Source: Levilactobacillus andaensis (lineage in GTDB: Bacteria; Bacillota; Bacilli; Lactobacillales; Lactobacillaceae). From it: DNA of 64,000 nucleotides. The DNA is taken from positions 247,808 to 311,807 of the forward strand of contig NZ_BOLP01000005.1 in assembly GCF_016861695.1 (NCBI RefSeq), in the 5' to 3' direction. The position numbers and the translations under genes were made by a program. Shown piece by piece: positions 35,695-44,991 of the stretch. The notes under the pieces were generated by a model. The model ran no database searches, was not told the origin of the DNA, and worked only from the letters and a program-made list of their open reading frames with translations. Each line of letters starts with the position of its first letter. Position 1 is the first letter of the stretch.

Positions 35695-36375
35695 CTACTG
35701 GGCCATGCCGTGTAAATACAGCCAGACCAATCCAAAGATTAGAACAACAGTCGCTACAATTCTCTTGATTACACTAACCTTACCAATTTGAGGGACGCCA
35801 ACTGTATACGCTACCAAAAAGCCCACGACCAGGCCGCCCAGGTGACCGGCCATATCAATGCCCGGCGTGAAGATATCGAACGCTAAGTTCATAACGATAA
35901 AGGCCATGAACGTTCGCGCGATTTGACGAATAACTGGATTTTGCCAGAAGGATTCGCCAAGCATCAGGAAGGCCCCAAATAGCCCAAAAATCGCGGTACT
36001 AGCGCCTGCCGACAAACTATCCGAGAAGCAGAAACTGGCCACGTTTCCCCCAATACCAGCAATCAGAAACATCGCTAGAAAACGGGTATGACCAAACGCC
36101 GCTTCAATCTGGATCCCCACAAAGTACAGGGTGATCATGTTCATCAAGATGTGCGTAAATCCAATGTGCAAGAACATCGGGGTGAACAGCCGCCACCATT
36201 CGCCTTGCTGAATCAAGGCATTGACCTTGGCGCCAAACGTGATCAAAACGTTAACGTCGGTGCTGCCACCGGCCAAAGTCATGGCGCCGTAGACCAGCAC
36301 CATGATAACAATCAGGCCGACTGTCATAAACGGATACTGGTTAAGCCGGTTGAGTCGATACTTAAGTTGCGTCAC
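35695..36375 (-). CDS. gluP: Rhomboid family intramembrane serine protease
   Basis: 226-aa membrane protease with six or seven predicted helices. The catalytic dyad is visible: Ser in GASTAIFGLFGAF near residue 125 and His in AGHLGGLVVGFLV near 178; the oxyanion motif HIGFTHILMNM precedes them. It lacks the cytosolic N-terminal domain and TPR tail of Bacillus GluP/YqgP, so the symbol reflects position rather than full equivalence. It begins 20 bases after the 5-FCL gene, as in Bacillus. Confidence 0.9.
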   Translation of the reverse strand: MTQLKYRLNRLNQYPFMTVGLIVIMVLVYGAMTLAGGSTDVNVLITFGAKVNALIQQGEWWRLFTPMFLHIGFTHILMNMITLYFVGIQIEAAFGHTRFLAMFLIAGIGGNVASFCFSDSLSAGASTAIFGLFGAFLMLGESFWQNPVIRQIARTFMAFIVMNLAFDIFTPGIDMAGHLGGLVVGFLVAYTVGVPQIGKVSVIKRIVATVVLIFGLVWLYLHGMAQ

Positions 36376-36395
36376 CGCGAGGCTTCCTTTCTATT

Positions 36396-36944
36396 CTATA
36401 ACTGTGCGGCTAAAACCGCATCTAATCTGACATCAAATGATTCAACGGTCCAACTAGGTTGGCTTGCCTGTTGTGCGGGCAATGCCAGAGACACCTTAAA
36501 CCCAGTCGTTTTGGGTAAATAGCGATCGTAGTAACCGCCGCCGAAGCCCAATCGTTCCCCGGTAGCCGCAAAAATAAGGCCAGGAACCACAATTAAGTCA
36601 AATTGGTCTGGGGCAATAACTTCACCGTCAACGGGTTCTAATAACCCAAACTTACTGCGTTCAAAATTTGTGTGGTCGTCCACCACGTGAAAGGCCATCT
36701 GCCGATGTGGCAACGTTTGGGGAACGGCAACAACTTTGCCTTCCGCATGTGCCCGATCAATGATCGGTTGCGTTGCTAATTCAAACCCACTGCTAATGGT
36801 AGTGGCAATTTTGCTAGCTGCCTGCCATTCTGGCAATGCCCACAACTGCTGATACAATTGCTCGCTGGCGGCCAGTCGTTGTTCTGCAGACATCGTTTTA
36901 AGCGCCTGAATCGTCTGCTGCCGTAATTCTTTCTTGGTTGCCAA
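36396..36944 (-). CDS. ygfA: 5-formyltetrahydrofolate cyclo-ligase
   Basis: 182-aa enzyme returning 5-formyl-THF to the active folate pool with ATP. It starts with a basic RQQTIQALKTMS helix and has the family motifs FELATQPII, VAVPQTLPHRQMAF and a substrate loop GFGGGYYDRYL near residue 143. It heads the folate/rhomboid/yqgQ/glcK group on the minus strand. The upstream region 36945-37325 contains a module B copy. Confidence 0.93.
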   Translation of the reverse strand: MATKKELRQQTIQALKTMSAEQRLAASEQLYQQLWALPEWQAASKIATTISSGFELATQPIIDRAHAEGKVVAVPQTLPHRQMAFHVVDDHTNFERSKFGLLEPVDGEVIAPDQFDLIVVPGLIFAATGERLGFGGGYYDRYLPKTTGFKVSLALPAQQASQPSWTVESFDVRLDAVLAAQL

Positions 36945-37015
36945 GGTGACGCCTCCCTAATCAATTCTCATTCTCTTAATTTTACGTTGTATCAAAGAAA
37001 GTATTGCGTAAATTT

Positions 37016-37200
37016 GTCGCACTACGGCTGCCAGGGATTCCGCCTGCTGTGGGGCAAAGTACGGGCTTCCGTCTCACCTCAAAGCCACGAAAAACACGTG
37101 TCTTCGAGGTCGTCCCAGACGCGGATTCAAGAACCCTGGTCCGCTTAACCGGCGATGTGTTTCCGTCGACTCAGAAGACCTCTAACTGGCAGTCGGCAAG
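37016..37200 (+). repeat. Module B repeat, copy 5
   Basis: The head (CGGCTGCCAGGGATTCCGCC, then TGCTGTGGGG) and the core AAGCCACGAAAAACACGTGT with stem CCTC/GAGG are intact. A second hairpin GCGGA/TCCGC follows near 37121-37144, but the usual far end is diverged, so the right boundary is approximate. Confidence 0.75.
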
Positions 37201-37296
37201 ACGCAAAGCCCACAACTCAATTTCAACATTAATCATGTTGTCGAGCTAACCATAACCAGCACCAGAACTACTGTTGGCCCTTCAACTTTTAACTAC

Positions 37297-37327
37297 AAAA
37301 AAAGGTGCGGACTCTCGCCCGTACCTT
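37297..37327 (-). terminator. Terminator of rpmG
   Basis: On the minus strand AAGGTACGG pairs with CCGCACC (one mismatch) and runs into seven T. The stem begins in the stop codon. Confidence 0.7.
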
Positions 37328-37475
37328 ACTTAGTTTCACGATGCAAAGTTACTTTCCGGTCACGTGGGCAGTATTTCTTAAATTCAACCCGGTCCGGGTT
37401 ATTACGCCGGTTCTTGCTGGATAAGTAATTGCGTTCGTGGCATTCTGTACATTCTAAAGTGATGTGTACACGCAT
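37326..37475 (-). CDS. rpmG: 50S ribosomal protein L33
   Basis: 49-aa L33, starting [17 protein letters not shown] with GGGAGG upstream. It contains one CxxC pair and a third Cys in KYCPRDRK; the fourth zinc ligand is not a cysteine, a state common in lactobacillar L33. Bacteria of this group usually carry more than one L33 gene. It stands alone between ygfA and the PBP gene with its own terminator. Confidence 0.95.
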   Translation of the reverse strand: MRVHITLECTECHERNYLSSKNRRNNPDRVEFKKYCPRDRKVTLHRETK

Positions 37476-37633
37476 TGTGGGTAACCTCCCAACTTGTTCA
37501 AAATTACAGGCTAGAGCCCTTAACTCGTAATATATTACCATTAATTCAGCGCAATTACCAGTCATAATCCCAAATATGTTAAGGAAAAATACTTAACAGC
37601 TGTCAGAAAGCTTTTACCACTAGGCTTTAAGCC

Positions 37634-39700
37634 CTACTCAATCGTTGTTTTAGACTGAACCGTCTTCCAGTACGCTGCGTAGATCTTTTTAGCCAACTGC
37701 ATGTTGTTGTCCTCGGCATTGACTCCCAGGTTTGGCATGGCTAAGGCCACGACCACCTGTGGATTCTTCTCTGGGGCGTAAGATGCCAAACTCAGGGTAA
37801 CGGTCTCATGACCTTTATAGTAAGTTTGCGCCGTCCCAGTCTTAGCCGAGATTCCTGGTGAAATAGAGGATAAACTCCCACCAGTCTTGTACGTGTTGGA
37901 CCCGTGAACCACATCGTACAACCCTTCAGTAACCAATTGCTTTTCAGCAGTGGTCATACCAATTCGGTTCAGGACCTTTGGCGTCACCGTTGACTTAACG
38001 GCACCCAATTCACCAGTGGACGTGGTCCCACGAATAGAATCAACCACGTGTGGTGCGATCCGCGTCCCGCCATTAGCAATGGTCGACATGTATTGACCGA
38101 CCTGCAAAACGGTGTAGGCATCGTAGTTCCCGAAGGACAAGTCCAAAGCATTCCCAATGTGGGCGAAGCTGCTAGACCCTTTCAACCCAGTACTTTCGCC
38201 TGGTAAGTCAATCCCAGTGGAGACCCCTAACCCGAATTGGTTAAAGTAGCCCCGTTCCTTGGCAAAAATACTGGTATTCATGGTCAGAGCTGACCCTGGA
38301 ACGTAGCCAAATTTGGCTTCCTTCATGGCTAACTGCATCATGTAGGAGTTAGAAGAAACTTCTAGCGCCGTCGATGCGTTGACCGCAATATTCGCGCTCC
38401 CACTATGGTTGAACCAAGAAGACTTCTTAACCCCACCAACGTTGATGACTTTATCAGTCAAGGTGTTGTTCGATGGCGTAATCACACCATCCATCAAGGC
38501 ACCGGAAACCATGGCTCCTTTGACAACGGACCCCATAACGATATCGCTGTTCATGGCGCCCAAAGCGTTCGTGGTGATCTTTCCCGTGGATGGGTCACGA
38601 TCGACCCCGGCCATCCCGATGACACCACCGGTATTCGGGTTCATCACGATGGCGTACGTCCCGGTCGAATAACCACCTGCGCCGGATTCCGCAGAGTGAA
38701 CCAGTGATTGCAGCTGACTTTGGAACTTCGAGTTGATGGTCAGTTGGAGATTATCCCCCTTCTGGCCTCCATACTTCTTAACTTCCTTCGTCACCGTGTT
38801 GTTCCCGGCAACCTCGACCTGCTTTTCGGCCTTAGTTCCCCGCAGAACGGACTCGTATTCCTGTTCCAAGTAGGATTGCCCCACGCTGTCATTACGAGAG
38901 TATCCTTGAGCGAGCAATTCGTTGACCCGGTCACTTGGAAGCCCCGTCTTTTCGGACGAAACGGTCCCAATAATCGATCTGATCGACGACCCGTTTGGAT
39001 AATCCCGTGACCAACTCGTCCCCACTTGGATCCCGGGCATTTCTGACAGATGCTCACCAATTTGCGCGATTTCTGTACTAGAAACGCCAGAATCCTTGAT
39101 GTACGTGGTCGACAACGCGTAAGCCCCACTCATTTTCGCAAAAATAGCGGCCGCGTTCTGCTGCGTTTTCGTTAATTTAAATGATGAATCATTCTGTAAA
39201 TAACTCAACGCCTTGTTGTACAACTGGGTGGTCGACATCCCCTTGGTCCCGGACAGCTTTCCCTCAACCGCTTTTAACCGTTTTTGATCAGTTAAATAGT
39301 AGTCAATGGCCTGTCGCGGCGTCAGGGAGCTGGTCGAAACCGTTAAGTAATGGCCCAACTTGTTCGCAATATCGTACATACTCGTCGATAATACGTTGAC
39401 CCCCTTGGTGTAGGAGATGGCTTGATGGGCTTTATTCCCAACCAAGACCTTACCAGTGGAATCGTAAACCATCCCCCGTTGAACGTTGGTGGTTTCAATC
39501 GTGGTATCGGTCGAATTGACCTCCGCCTTAAATTGCGTCCCGTACATCACCTGCAAGTACGCTAACTGACCAATCAGCGCCGCAAATAACAGGGCAACAA
39601 TAATGAAAAGAAAATTTAACCGAAACGGGATCTCTGACTTCGTGGGACCGCCACTAGACCGTTGATTTCGGTTACTAACGCGATTATAAAAATTCTTCAC
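37634..39700 (-). CDS. pbp2b: Class B penicillin-binding protein (PBP2b type)
   Basis: Peptidoglycan transpeptidase of 688 aa, one N-terminal membrane helix (about 27-50), a pedestal domain with the RGMVYDSTGK motif, and a transpeptidase domain. All active-site motifs are visible: SVVK with Ser391 and Lys394, SSN at 449-451, and KTGT at 620-623. No glycosyltransferase or PASTA domain is present. Position next to rpmG and the PBP2b-like layout point to sidewall synthesis, but PBP2x-like division roles cannot be excluded by sequence alone. Confidence 0.9.
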   Translation of the reverse strand: MKNFYNRVSNRNQRSSGGPTKSEIPFRLNFLFIIVALLFAALIGQLAYLQVMYGTQFKAEVNSTDTTIETTNVQRGMVYDSTGKVLVGNKAHQAISYTKGVNVLSTSMYDIANKLGHYLTVSTSSLTPRQAIDYYLTDQKRLKAVEGKLSGTKGMSTTQLYNKALSYLQNDSSFKLTKTQQNAAAIFAKMSGAYALSTTYIKDSGVSSTEIAQIGEHLSEMPGIQVGTSWSRDYPNGSSIRSIIGTVSSEKTGLPSDRVNELLAQGYSRNDSVGQSYLEQEYESVLRGTKAEKQVEVAGNNTVTKEVKKYGGQKGDNLQLTINSKFQSQLQSLVHSAESGAGGYSTGTYAIVMNPNTGGVIGMAGVDRDPSTGKITTNALGAMNSDIVMGSVVKGAMVSGALMDGVITPSNNTLTDKVINVGGVKKSSWFNHSGSANIAVNASTALEVSSNSYMMQLAMKEAKFGYVPGSALTMNTSIFAKERGYFNQFGLGVSTGIDLPGESTGLKGSSSFAHIGNALDLSFGNYDAYTVLQVGQYMSTIANGGTRIAPHVVDSIRGTTSTGELGAVKSTVTPKVLNRIGMTTAEKQLVTEGLYDVVHGSNTYKTGGSLSSISPGISAKTGTAQTYYKGHETVTLSLASYAPEKNPQVVVALAMPNLGVNAEDNNMQLAKKIYAAYWKTVQSKTTIE

Positions 39701-39971
39701 AACAGCTCTGCTCCTTATTGTACTGCACCTATTTTACCAAACTTCGTCGCTAGTCACTATCCCGCTACCGAAATTTAATGATTTTATGCTATTCTAGAAG
39801 CCTAGACAAAATAACACTAGTCATTCTAGCATAACCCAGGCGACCGTTTAGTTACTGGTCGGGCTCTTTACAAAATCTAAACTTTTCAAGCTAATTAAGT
39901 GACGTTTCCTTTTAGTATATTACACTATCAAGGTGAACAAACATATTGGAAAGATTAGGTTTGTGTAATTT

Positions 39972-40090
39972 GGTTGCACTGCGGCGGTCAGAAATTCCGC
40001 CTACTATGGGGAACGCCTCCGGCCAAAGAACAGGCTTCCAGCTCGCCTGAAAGCCACGAAGAACACGTGTCTCTCAGGTCGTCCCACGAT
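39972..40090 (+). repeat. Module B repeat, copy 6 (5' part, joined to module A)
   Basis: The head is diverged (CGGCGGTCAGAAATTCCGCC) but the core AAGCCACGAAGAACACGTGT is intact, with a stem CCTGA/TCAGG that differs from copy 1 by compensatory bases. At GTAAGCCG, where other B copies continue with their second hairpin, it runs straight into module A copy 2. Confidence 0.75.
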
Positions 40091-40253
40091 GTAAGCCGAG
40101 AGGTCGCCAGATATGGGCTCAGGCGCGTCGTTCTACTTAGTTGGCGTTTTTTGCCAGCTTAGTAGAAGATCAAGCTTGAAGACTCGTGTTTTTCGAGGCT
40201 TCAAGTTGTATCCGCACCGTTCCAGCCCATATCTGGCGGCCGGGTAAGGCGAA
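40091..40253 (-). repeat. Module A repeat, copy 2 (full length)
   Basis: Minus-orientation copy. The outer stem is GCCAGATATGGGCT with AGCCCATATCTGGC, so the second pair is C-G where copy 1 has G-C. The third stem begins TTCTACT/AGTAGAA where copy 1 has TTCTGCT/AGCAGAA. Both changes keep pairing. It ends about 75 bases before the yfhO start. Confidence 0.85.
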
Positions 40254-40328
40254 TGGGCCTCGCCGTGTTACTGGGCTATCAGAACGACTATTTGAAACAC
40301 AACTATTTTTAAGATTGAGGTGGCTTAT

Positions 40329-42959
40329 TTGCAAGCACGAAAACGGCGCTGGTCTTTGACCCAACGTCAATTTACCCTACTCGGGGCTTTCCTGACGCCC
40401 TTTATTCTGATGACCGTCTACTTTATCTACCGTCAGATGGCTCCATTTGGCTCTAGTAGCCTGTTGACCGTGGATTTGGGTCAGCAGTACATCGACTTCT
40501 TTGCCTACCTCAGACGGGCGCTCCTGCACGATCCCAGCAGCATCTTTTACTCCTTTGCTAATGGCCTCGGCGGTGAAATGCTGGGAACCTGGTCTTACTA
40601 TCTGCTGAGTCCGTTGAACTGGATCTTACTACTATGTCCAGGAACATCCCTAACGACCGGCGTTTTCCTCCTGACCGTCATCAAATACGGTCTTTCCGGG
40701 TTGACCTTTGCCTGGTTACTGGATAAAACGACGAAGCAGACTGGTTTGAAGGCCATTACCTTCGCCACGGCCTATGCCTTGATGGGCTGGTCGATTGCCA
40801 ACCAGTTGAACGTCATGTGGCTGGATGCCGCTTACCTCCTACCTTTGATCTTTTATGGGCTCTACCTGCTCATGCAGACTGGTAAATGGCGGACCTACGT
40901 CATCTGGTTGACCCTGATGTTAGTCGTGAACTACTACATGGCTTACATGATCTGCCTTTTTATGATTCTTGCCTTTATTTGGTTAGCCGTCGACCAATTC
41001 ACCAACTGGCGGCATTTCTGGGGGCAAGCTTTCCGTTTCGCCTGGACCTCGGCCGTTAGTGGCCTGCTCGCCGCGTTCGTGCTCCTACCAACTTGGTGGT
41101 CACTCTCGCAGAGTAAGGCGCAATACACCGTGACCTCTTTTAAATGGAAGTTTGAGTTCTTCCCACCGAAGATGCTAGCGAAGTTCTTCATGGGGGCCTT
41201 TAATTTCGACCAAATGCCCGATGGGACGGCCAACCTGTTTATTGGTGCCATTGCCCTGCTGGGGAGTCTATTCTTCTTCAGCGACCGACGCATTCGCCTC
41301 AGCAGTCGGCTTACAGCGGGCATCGTCACCATATTTCTCGCCCTGTCCCTGTGCGTGCAACCGCTGGACCTACTTTGGCACGCCGGTCAGTTTCCCGTTT
41401 GGTATCCGTACCGGTTCTCATTTATCGTCAGTTTCTGGCTGATCTGGTTAGCCGCGCAAACGTTGACCAACGACTTTCAACCCGGCTGGCTGGCAATTGC
41501 CATCGTCACTTTGATAGTGGCGGCCGGGAGTGCCTACGTGGCGCTCAATTTGAAAAAGTTCGCGTTTCTCTCCTGGAGTCAGGTGTTACTCGGGCTGCTA
41601 TTTATCATCTTCGCCCTTGCCCTGACGACGCTGCCAATTCACCATCACTGGATCTACCCGTTGACCTTCTTCGTCATCGGGGTCACCGAGGTCAGTGCCA
41701 ACGCTTTTATCTCGCTAAACAACATCAGCTACGTCTCGCAAGGCGAATATGGCAACTATACCGATGAACTCCAGCGCCTCGTCAACCACGTCCAGAGGAA
41801 GGATACCGGCGCCTACCGCATTGGCAAGACCTTCTTGCGGACTAAGGGCGATGCCTTTCAAACGGGCTATAACGGCGGGGGCGTCTTCTCCTCCGTGCTG
41901 ACCAAGACCACGCCGACCTTCTTCGGTAATATTGGAAATCCGGACGGTGATGGGTTCGTGGAATACAGTAACGGTACCCTGGTCACCGACTCCCTGCTGA
42001 ACATGAAGTACTACTTCCAGCAGAAGCAACTGGCGGGCGCTCTGGGAGGAACTAGCATTCTACCGGCATCGACTAACAAAGCTGACCTGGCTGATTACCG
42101 CGTCACCAACCAAGATCACTGGGCAACGACTTACCGTAACCCGTACGCGCTTCCCATGGGTTACGCTGCCAGCTCACAAATTTTAGCCTTAAAGAATAAG
42201 ACGGCCGATCCCGCGCAATATCAGGCTAACTGGTTAGCTGCTTTGACTGGTAATCCGAACGATCAACACCTCTATACGGCAGAGAATTTCAATCAGGTCG
42301 ACTTCCAAAACCTCGGTCAACAAACCAAGATCACCGGGGCCATGCTACAAAAGAAGAACCTGTTGAAGCCCGCCAAGATCACGTTGACCTTTAAGCCAAC
42401 TAGCAACGATGCCTACTACCTGACCTTTGGGTCCACGGTCAACCCCGACAATGCCACTTTCATCTTAAATGGCAAGCAGTTGGATCAGTATAAAACCTAC
42501 CGTAACACGATTCTGGTGAGTGCGGCCGATCATGCTAAGGGCAAGACCCAGAAGCTCACGATTCAGCTAAAGAAAGGGTCACTGTGGCTGCAAAACTTCA
42601 CGCTATACCGGCTGAACACGGCAACGTTCCAGCAAGCGGTCAAACAGTTGCAAGCACAGCCTTGGCACCTGACGAAGCACTCAAGTCGTTACTTCAGTGG
42701 CACGATGACCACGACCCAGCAAAATCAAGTCCTAAACACCTCGATTCCTTACTCCAAGGGATGGCACGCAACGGTCAACGGCAAGCCTGCCAAGACCTAT
42801 AAGACGCTGAACATGTTCACCGCTATCAAATTGCCTAAGGGCAAGAACACGGTCACCCTGTCTTACTGGCCACCACTCTTAAACGCTGGCCTGCTCGTCA
42901 GCGGCGGTACGCTTCTTATACTGCTCGGTGGCTGGTGGATCGTCCGTAAGCGGCAGTAA
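40329..42959 (+). CDS. yfhO: YfhO family membrane glycosyltransferase-like protein
   Basis: 876-aa protein with about 12-13 membrane helices in the first 500 residues and another at the C-terminus, followed by a basic end. YfhO proteins resemble GT-C glycosyltransferases; a Bacillus member glycosylates lipoteichoic acid. The aspartate of VDLGQQYIDFF near residue 45 lies in the first external loop, where GT-C enzymes keep catalytic acids. The extracellular part before the last helix is beta-rich. I chose the TTG at 40329 because GAGG lies eight bases upstream. Substrate unknown. Confidence 0.85.
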   Translation: MQARKRRWSLTQRQFTLLGAFLTPFILMTVYFIYRQMAPFGSSSLLTVDLGQQYIDFFAYLRRALLHDPSSIFYSFANGLGGEMLGTWSYYLLSPLNWILLLCPGTSLTTGVFLLTVIKYGLSGLTFAWLLDKTTKQTGLKAITFATAYALMGWSIANQLNVMWLDAAYLLPLIFYGLYLLMQTGKWRTYVIWLTLMLVVNYYMAYMICLFMILAFIWLAVDQFTNWRHFWGQAFRFAWTSAVSGLLAAFVLLPTWWSLSQSKAQYTVTSFKWKFEFFPPKMLAKFFMGAFNFDQMPDGTANLFIGAIALLGSLFFFSDRRIRLSSRLTAGIVTIFLALSLCVQPLDLLWHAGQFPVWYPYRFSFIVSFWLIWLAAQTLTNDFQPGWLAIAIVTLIVAAGSAYVALNLKKFAFLSWSQVLLGLLFIIFALALTTLPIHHHWIYPLTFFVIGVTEVSANAFISLNNISYVSQGEYGNYTDELQRLVNHVQRKDTGAYRIGKTFLRTKGDAFQTGYNGGGVFSSVLTKTTPTFFGNIGNPDGDGFVEYSNGTLVTDSLLNMKYYFQQKQLAGALGGTSILPASTNKADLADYRVTNQDHWATTYRNPYALPMGYAASSQILALKNKTADPAQYQANWLAALTGNPNDQHLYTAENFNQVDFQNLGQQTKITGAMLQKKNLLKPAKITLTFKPTSNDAYYLTFGSTVNPDNATFILNGKQLDQYKTYRNTILVSAADHAKGKTQKLTIQLKKGSLWLQNFTLYRLNTATFQQAVKQLQAQPWHLTKHSSRYFSGTMTTTQQNQVLNTSIPYSKGWHATVNGKPAKTYKTLNMFTAIKLPKGKNTVTLSYWPPLLNAGLLVSGGTLLILLGGWWIVRKRQ

Positions 42960-43002
42960 AGCTAGTTCGTTCTAAAAGTAGTTAAACCAGAAGTTTCAAA
43001 TG

Positions 43003-43035
43003 GCGTCGCAACCAACATGTTGCGGCGCTATTTTT
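43003..43035 (+). terminator. Terminator of yfhO
   Basis: GCGTCGCAAC, loop CAACAT, GTTGCGGCGC, then TATTTTT, about 45 bases past the yfhO stop. Confidence 0.8.
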
Positions 43036-43170
43036 ATGGCGCAGCTCCCCGATATGGCTACAGGTATGGCGTTACGCTCAGGTGGCAGTAGTTTTCTACT
43101 GCCACCGCCACATCTCGAGACTTTAATCTGTATTTGCAGCGTCCCACGACCGGTAAGGCGAAAGAAACAC
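43036..43170 (-). repeat. Possible degenerate module A relic
   Basis: On the minus strand it opens TTTCGCCTTACCGG like module A and has a GATATGG-like segment at the other end. Its centre is a perfect hairpin GGTGGCAGTAG TTTT CTACTGCCACC (43081-43106). Overall similarity to A is low, so this is tentative. 43171-43338 shows nothing further I can name. Confidence 0.4.
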
Positions 43171-43338
43171 GAGACCGCCTTATTTTCAGTCGCAGTCGAT
43201 TGAGCACTTTACTAGCTAAGCACAATTAAATCGTGCATAATGTAGTTTGTGAAGTGATACTTGCCAAGGACCTCCTTGACGTGGTATAAATGAGATTGAA
43301 AACGGATTCATAGCCTGTTTAAGAGGAGTCTTATAATT

Positions 43339-43647
43339 ATGAAGATTACAGTTACTGATGCAGCCAGCAAATGGTTCCGTGATGAAATGGGAATGACCGG
43401 CCGTGGGATTCGTTTCTTCGGCAAAGTCTACGGCAAGACACCCGTCCATGAAGGATTTTCTTTGGGGATGACACCCGATGACAACCCGCGTGACCCCATC
43501 GTTGCTGAAAAAAAGGACGATGTGACTTACTACATCACTGAAGGCGACCAGTGGTTCTTCGTGGGGTATGACCTAACGATCGACTACGACCCACAAACTG
43601 ATGGTCCAACCTACATTTACGATGACAACGGCGAACTTGACCGTTAA
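43339..43647 (+). CDS. HesB/YadR/YfhF-family (IscA-like) protein without cysteines
   Basis: 102-aa single-domain protein with the IscA-like fold pattern: MKITVTDAASKWFRDEMG, RFFGKVYGKTPVHEGFSLG, TIDYDPQTDGPTYIYDD. The three cysteines that bind Fe-S clusters in true A-type carriers are absent, as in the HesB-like proteins of lactobacilli, so cluster binding by thiols is not possible. The role is unknown. AGAGGAG precedes the ATG and a strong terminator follows. Confidence 0.85.
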   Translation: MKITVTDAASKWFRDEMGMTGRGIRFFGKVYGKTPVHEGFSLGMTPDDNPRDPIVAEKKDDVTYYITEGDQWFFVGYDLTIDYDPQTDGPTYIYDDNGELDR

Positions 43648-43657
43648 TATTGCCTAG

Positions 43658-43699
43658 AAAAAATCCCGCCATTGCGAAGACGCAATGGCGGGATTTTTT
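43658..43699. terminator. Bidirectional terminator between hesB-like gene and greA
   Basis: AAAAAATCCCGCCATTGCG, loop AAGA, then the perfect complement: a 19-bp stem with T-runs in both directions, serving two convergent genes. Confidence 0.95.
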
Positions 43700-43720
43700 C
43701 TATCAAGTTATTTACTTAAA

Positions 43721-44197
43721 TTATTCAACCGCTAAAATCTTAACGGACATGGCACCACCTGGGGTGTTAAAGGTGACTTCTTCCCCATTACGGTGACCTA
43801 AAAGACCCTTGGCGATCGGTGAATCGTTAGAGATCTTACCAGACATTGGGTCAGCTTCTGCGGCCCCAACGATCGTGTATTCTTCAGGTTCTTCGTCAGG
43901 AAGTTCCTTGAAGGTCACTTTCTTACCAACCGTGATTTCGTCCTTGTCGGTAGAATCGTTGTCGATAATTTGCGCGTATTGGAGCATCCGTTCAACGGTG
44001 CTGATCCGCGTCTCTAACATACTTTGTTCGTCCTTAGCTGATTCGTATTCGGAATTTTCGGAAAGGTCTCCGTAAGAACGGGCGATCTTAATACGATCGA
44101 TAACCTTAGGCCGTTGAACCATTTTTAAGTCCTCAAGCTCCTTTTCCAGCTTTTCCTTACCTTCTTCAGTCATTGGATACATTTTATCTTGTGCCAC
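43721..44197 (-). CDS. greA: Transcription elongation factor GreA
   Basis: Rescues backtracked RNA polymerase by stimulating transcript cleavage; 158 aa, the standard length when the GTG at 44197 is used (AGGGG eight bases upstream). The N-terminal coiled coil includes [17 protein letters not shown] and the tip acids of [16 protein letters not shown]. The C-terminal FKBP-like domain shows [18 protein letters not shown]. It is downstream of mltG-udk as in other Firmicutes, but the terminator at 44273 separates it. Confidence 0.96.
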   Translation of the reverse strand: MAQDKMYPMTEEGKEKLEKELEDLKMVQRPKVIDRIKIARSYGDLSENSEYESAKDEQSMLETRISTVERMLQYAQIIDNDSTDKDEITVGKKVTFKELPDEEPEEYTIVGAAEADPMSGKISNDSPIAKGLLGHRNGEEVTFNTPGGAMSVKILAVE

Positions 44198-44268
44198 ACT
44201 GGCCACCCCTTTTATCTTTTTTTAAGTTATTGGTCGCCACTGCGAACCAACTTTAATTTTGATTTTAG

Positions 44269-44295
44269 AAAAGGTTAGCCGTCATCCAGCTAACC
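44269..44295 (-). terminator. Terminator of udk
   Basis: On the minus strand GGTTAGC pairs with GCTAACC around a nine-base loop and is followed by TTTTC. Confidence 0.75.
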
Positions 44296-44304
44296 CGTCC
44301 TATT

Positions 44305-44988
44305 CTATATGCTTGTATCTGGATTGTCAAAAACTTCTTTGTTTCCGCTGGCTTCCAAAATGGCCCGGATCTTAGTGACTAACAAGTCGATGGCTACTTG
44401 GTTCTCGCCACCTTCTGGCACAATCAGGTCGGCGTAGCGCTTCGTTGGCTCAACGAATTGGTGATAAGTTGGCTTAACCGTTGCCAAATACTGTTGGATA
44501 ACGGATTCCAGTGACCGGCCCCGTTCGTTCATATCGCGTTGAATCCGCCGAATGATCCGAATATCATCATCGGTGTCAACGAACACCTTGATGTCCATGA
44601 GGTCCCGCAAGCGTTCATCATCTAAAATTAAGATACCTTCCAAAATGATAACGTCCCGTGGTTCCTGATGAATCGTCTTCTTGCTTCGCGTCGACAATGT
44701 GTAGTCGTAAACGGGCTTTTCAATGGCTTCGTAGTTCAGCAGCTGCTTCAACTGCTTGATCAAGAGATCCGTATCGAAGGCTAAGGGGTGGTCGTAGTTG
44801 ACGGCTGCCCGTTCTTCCATCGTCATATCATCCTGATTATTGTAGTACGAATCCTGTTGTAGGATCATAATGGAATGTCCAATCAGCTGATTGAAGATTG
44901 CCCGACTAACGGTCGTCTTACCGCTACCAGAACCCCCAGTAACTCCAATAATAATCGGTCGTTTTTTGTTTGCCAACACTGTCGCCAT
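44305..44988 (-). CDS. udk: Uridine kinase
   Basis: Pyrimidine salvage: phosphorylates uridine and cytidine. 227 aa with P-loop [15 protein letters not shown] near residue 16, [22 protein letters not shown] of the nucleoside pocket, and [13 protein letters not shown] of the lid. It follows mltG by three bases and is followed by a terminator and then greA; mltG-udk-greA is the conserved order. Confidence 0.95.
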   Translation of the reverse strand: MATVLANKKRPIIIGVTGGSGSGKTTVSRAIFNQLIGHSIMILQQDSYYNNQDDMTMEERAAVNYDHPLAFDTDLLIKQLKQLLNYEAIEKPVYDYTLSTRSKKTIHQEPRDVIILEGILILDDERLRDLMDIKVFVDTDDDIRIIRRIQRDMNERGRSLESVIQQYLATVKPTYHQFVEPTKRYADLIVPEGGENQVAIDLLVTKIRAILEASGNKEVFDNPDTSI

Positions 44989-44991
44989 CCT

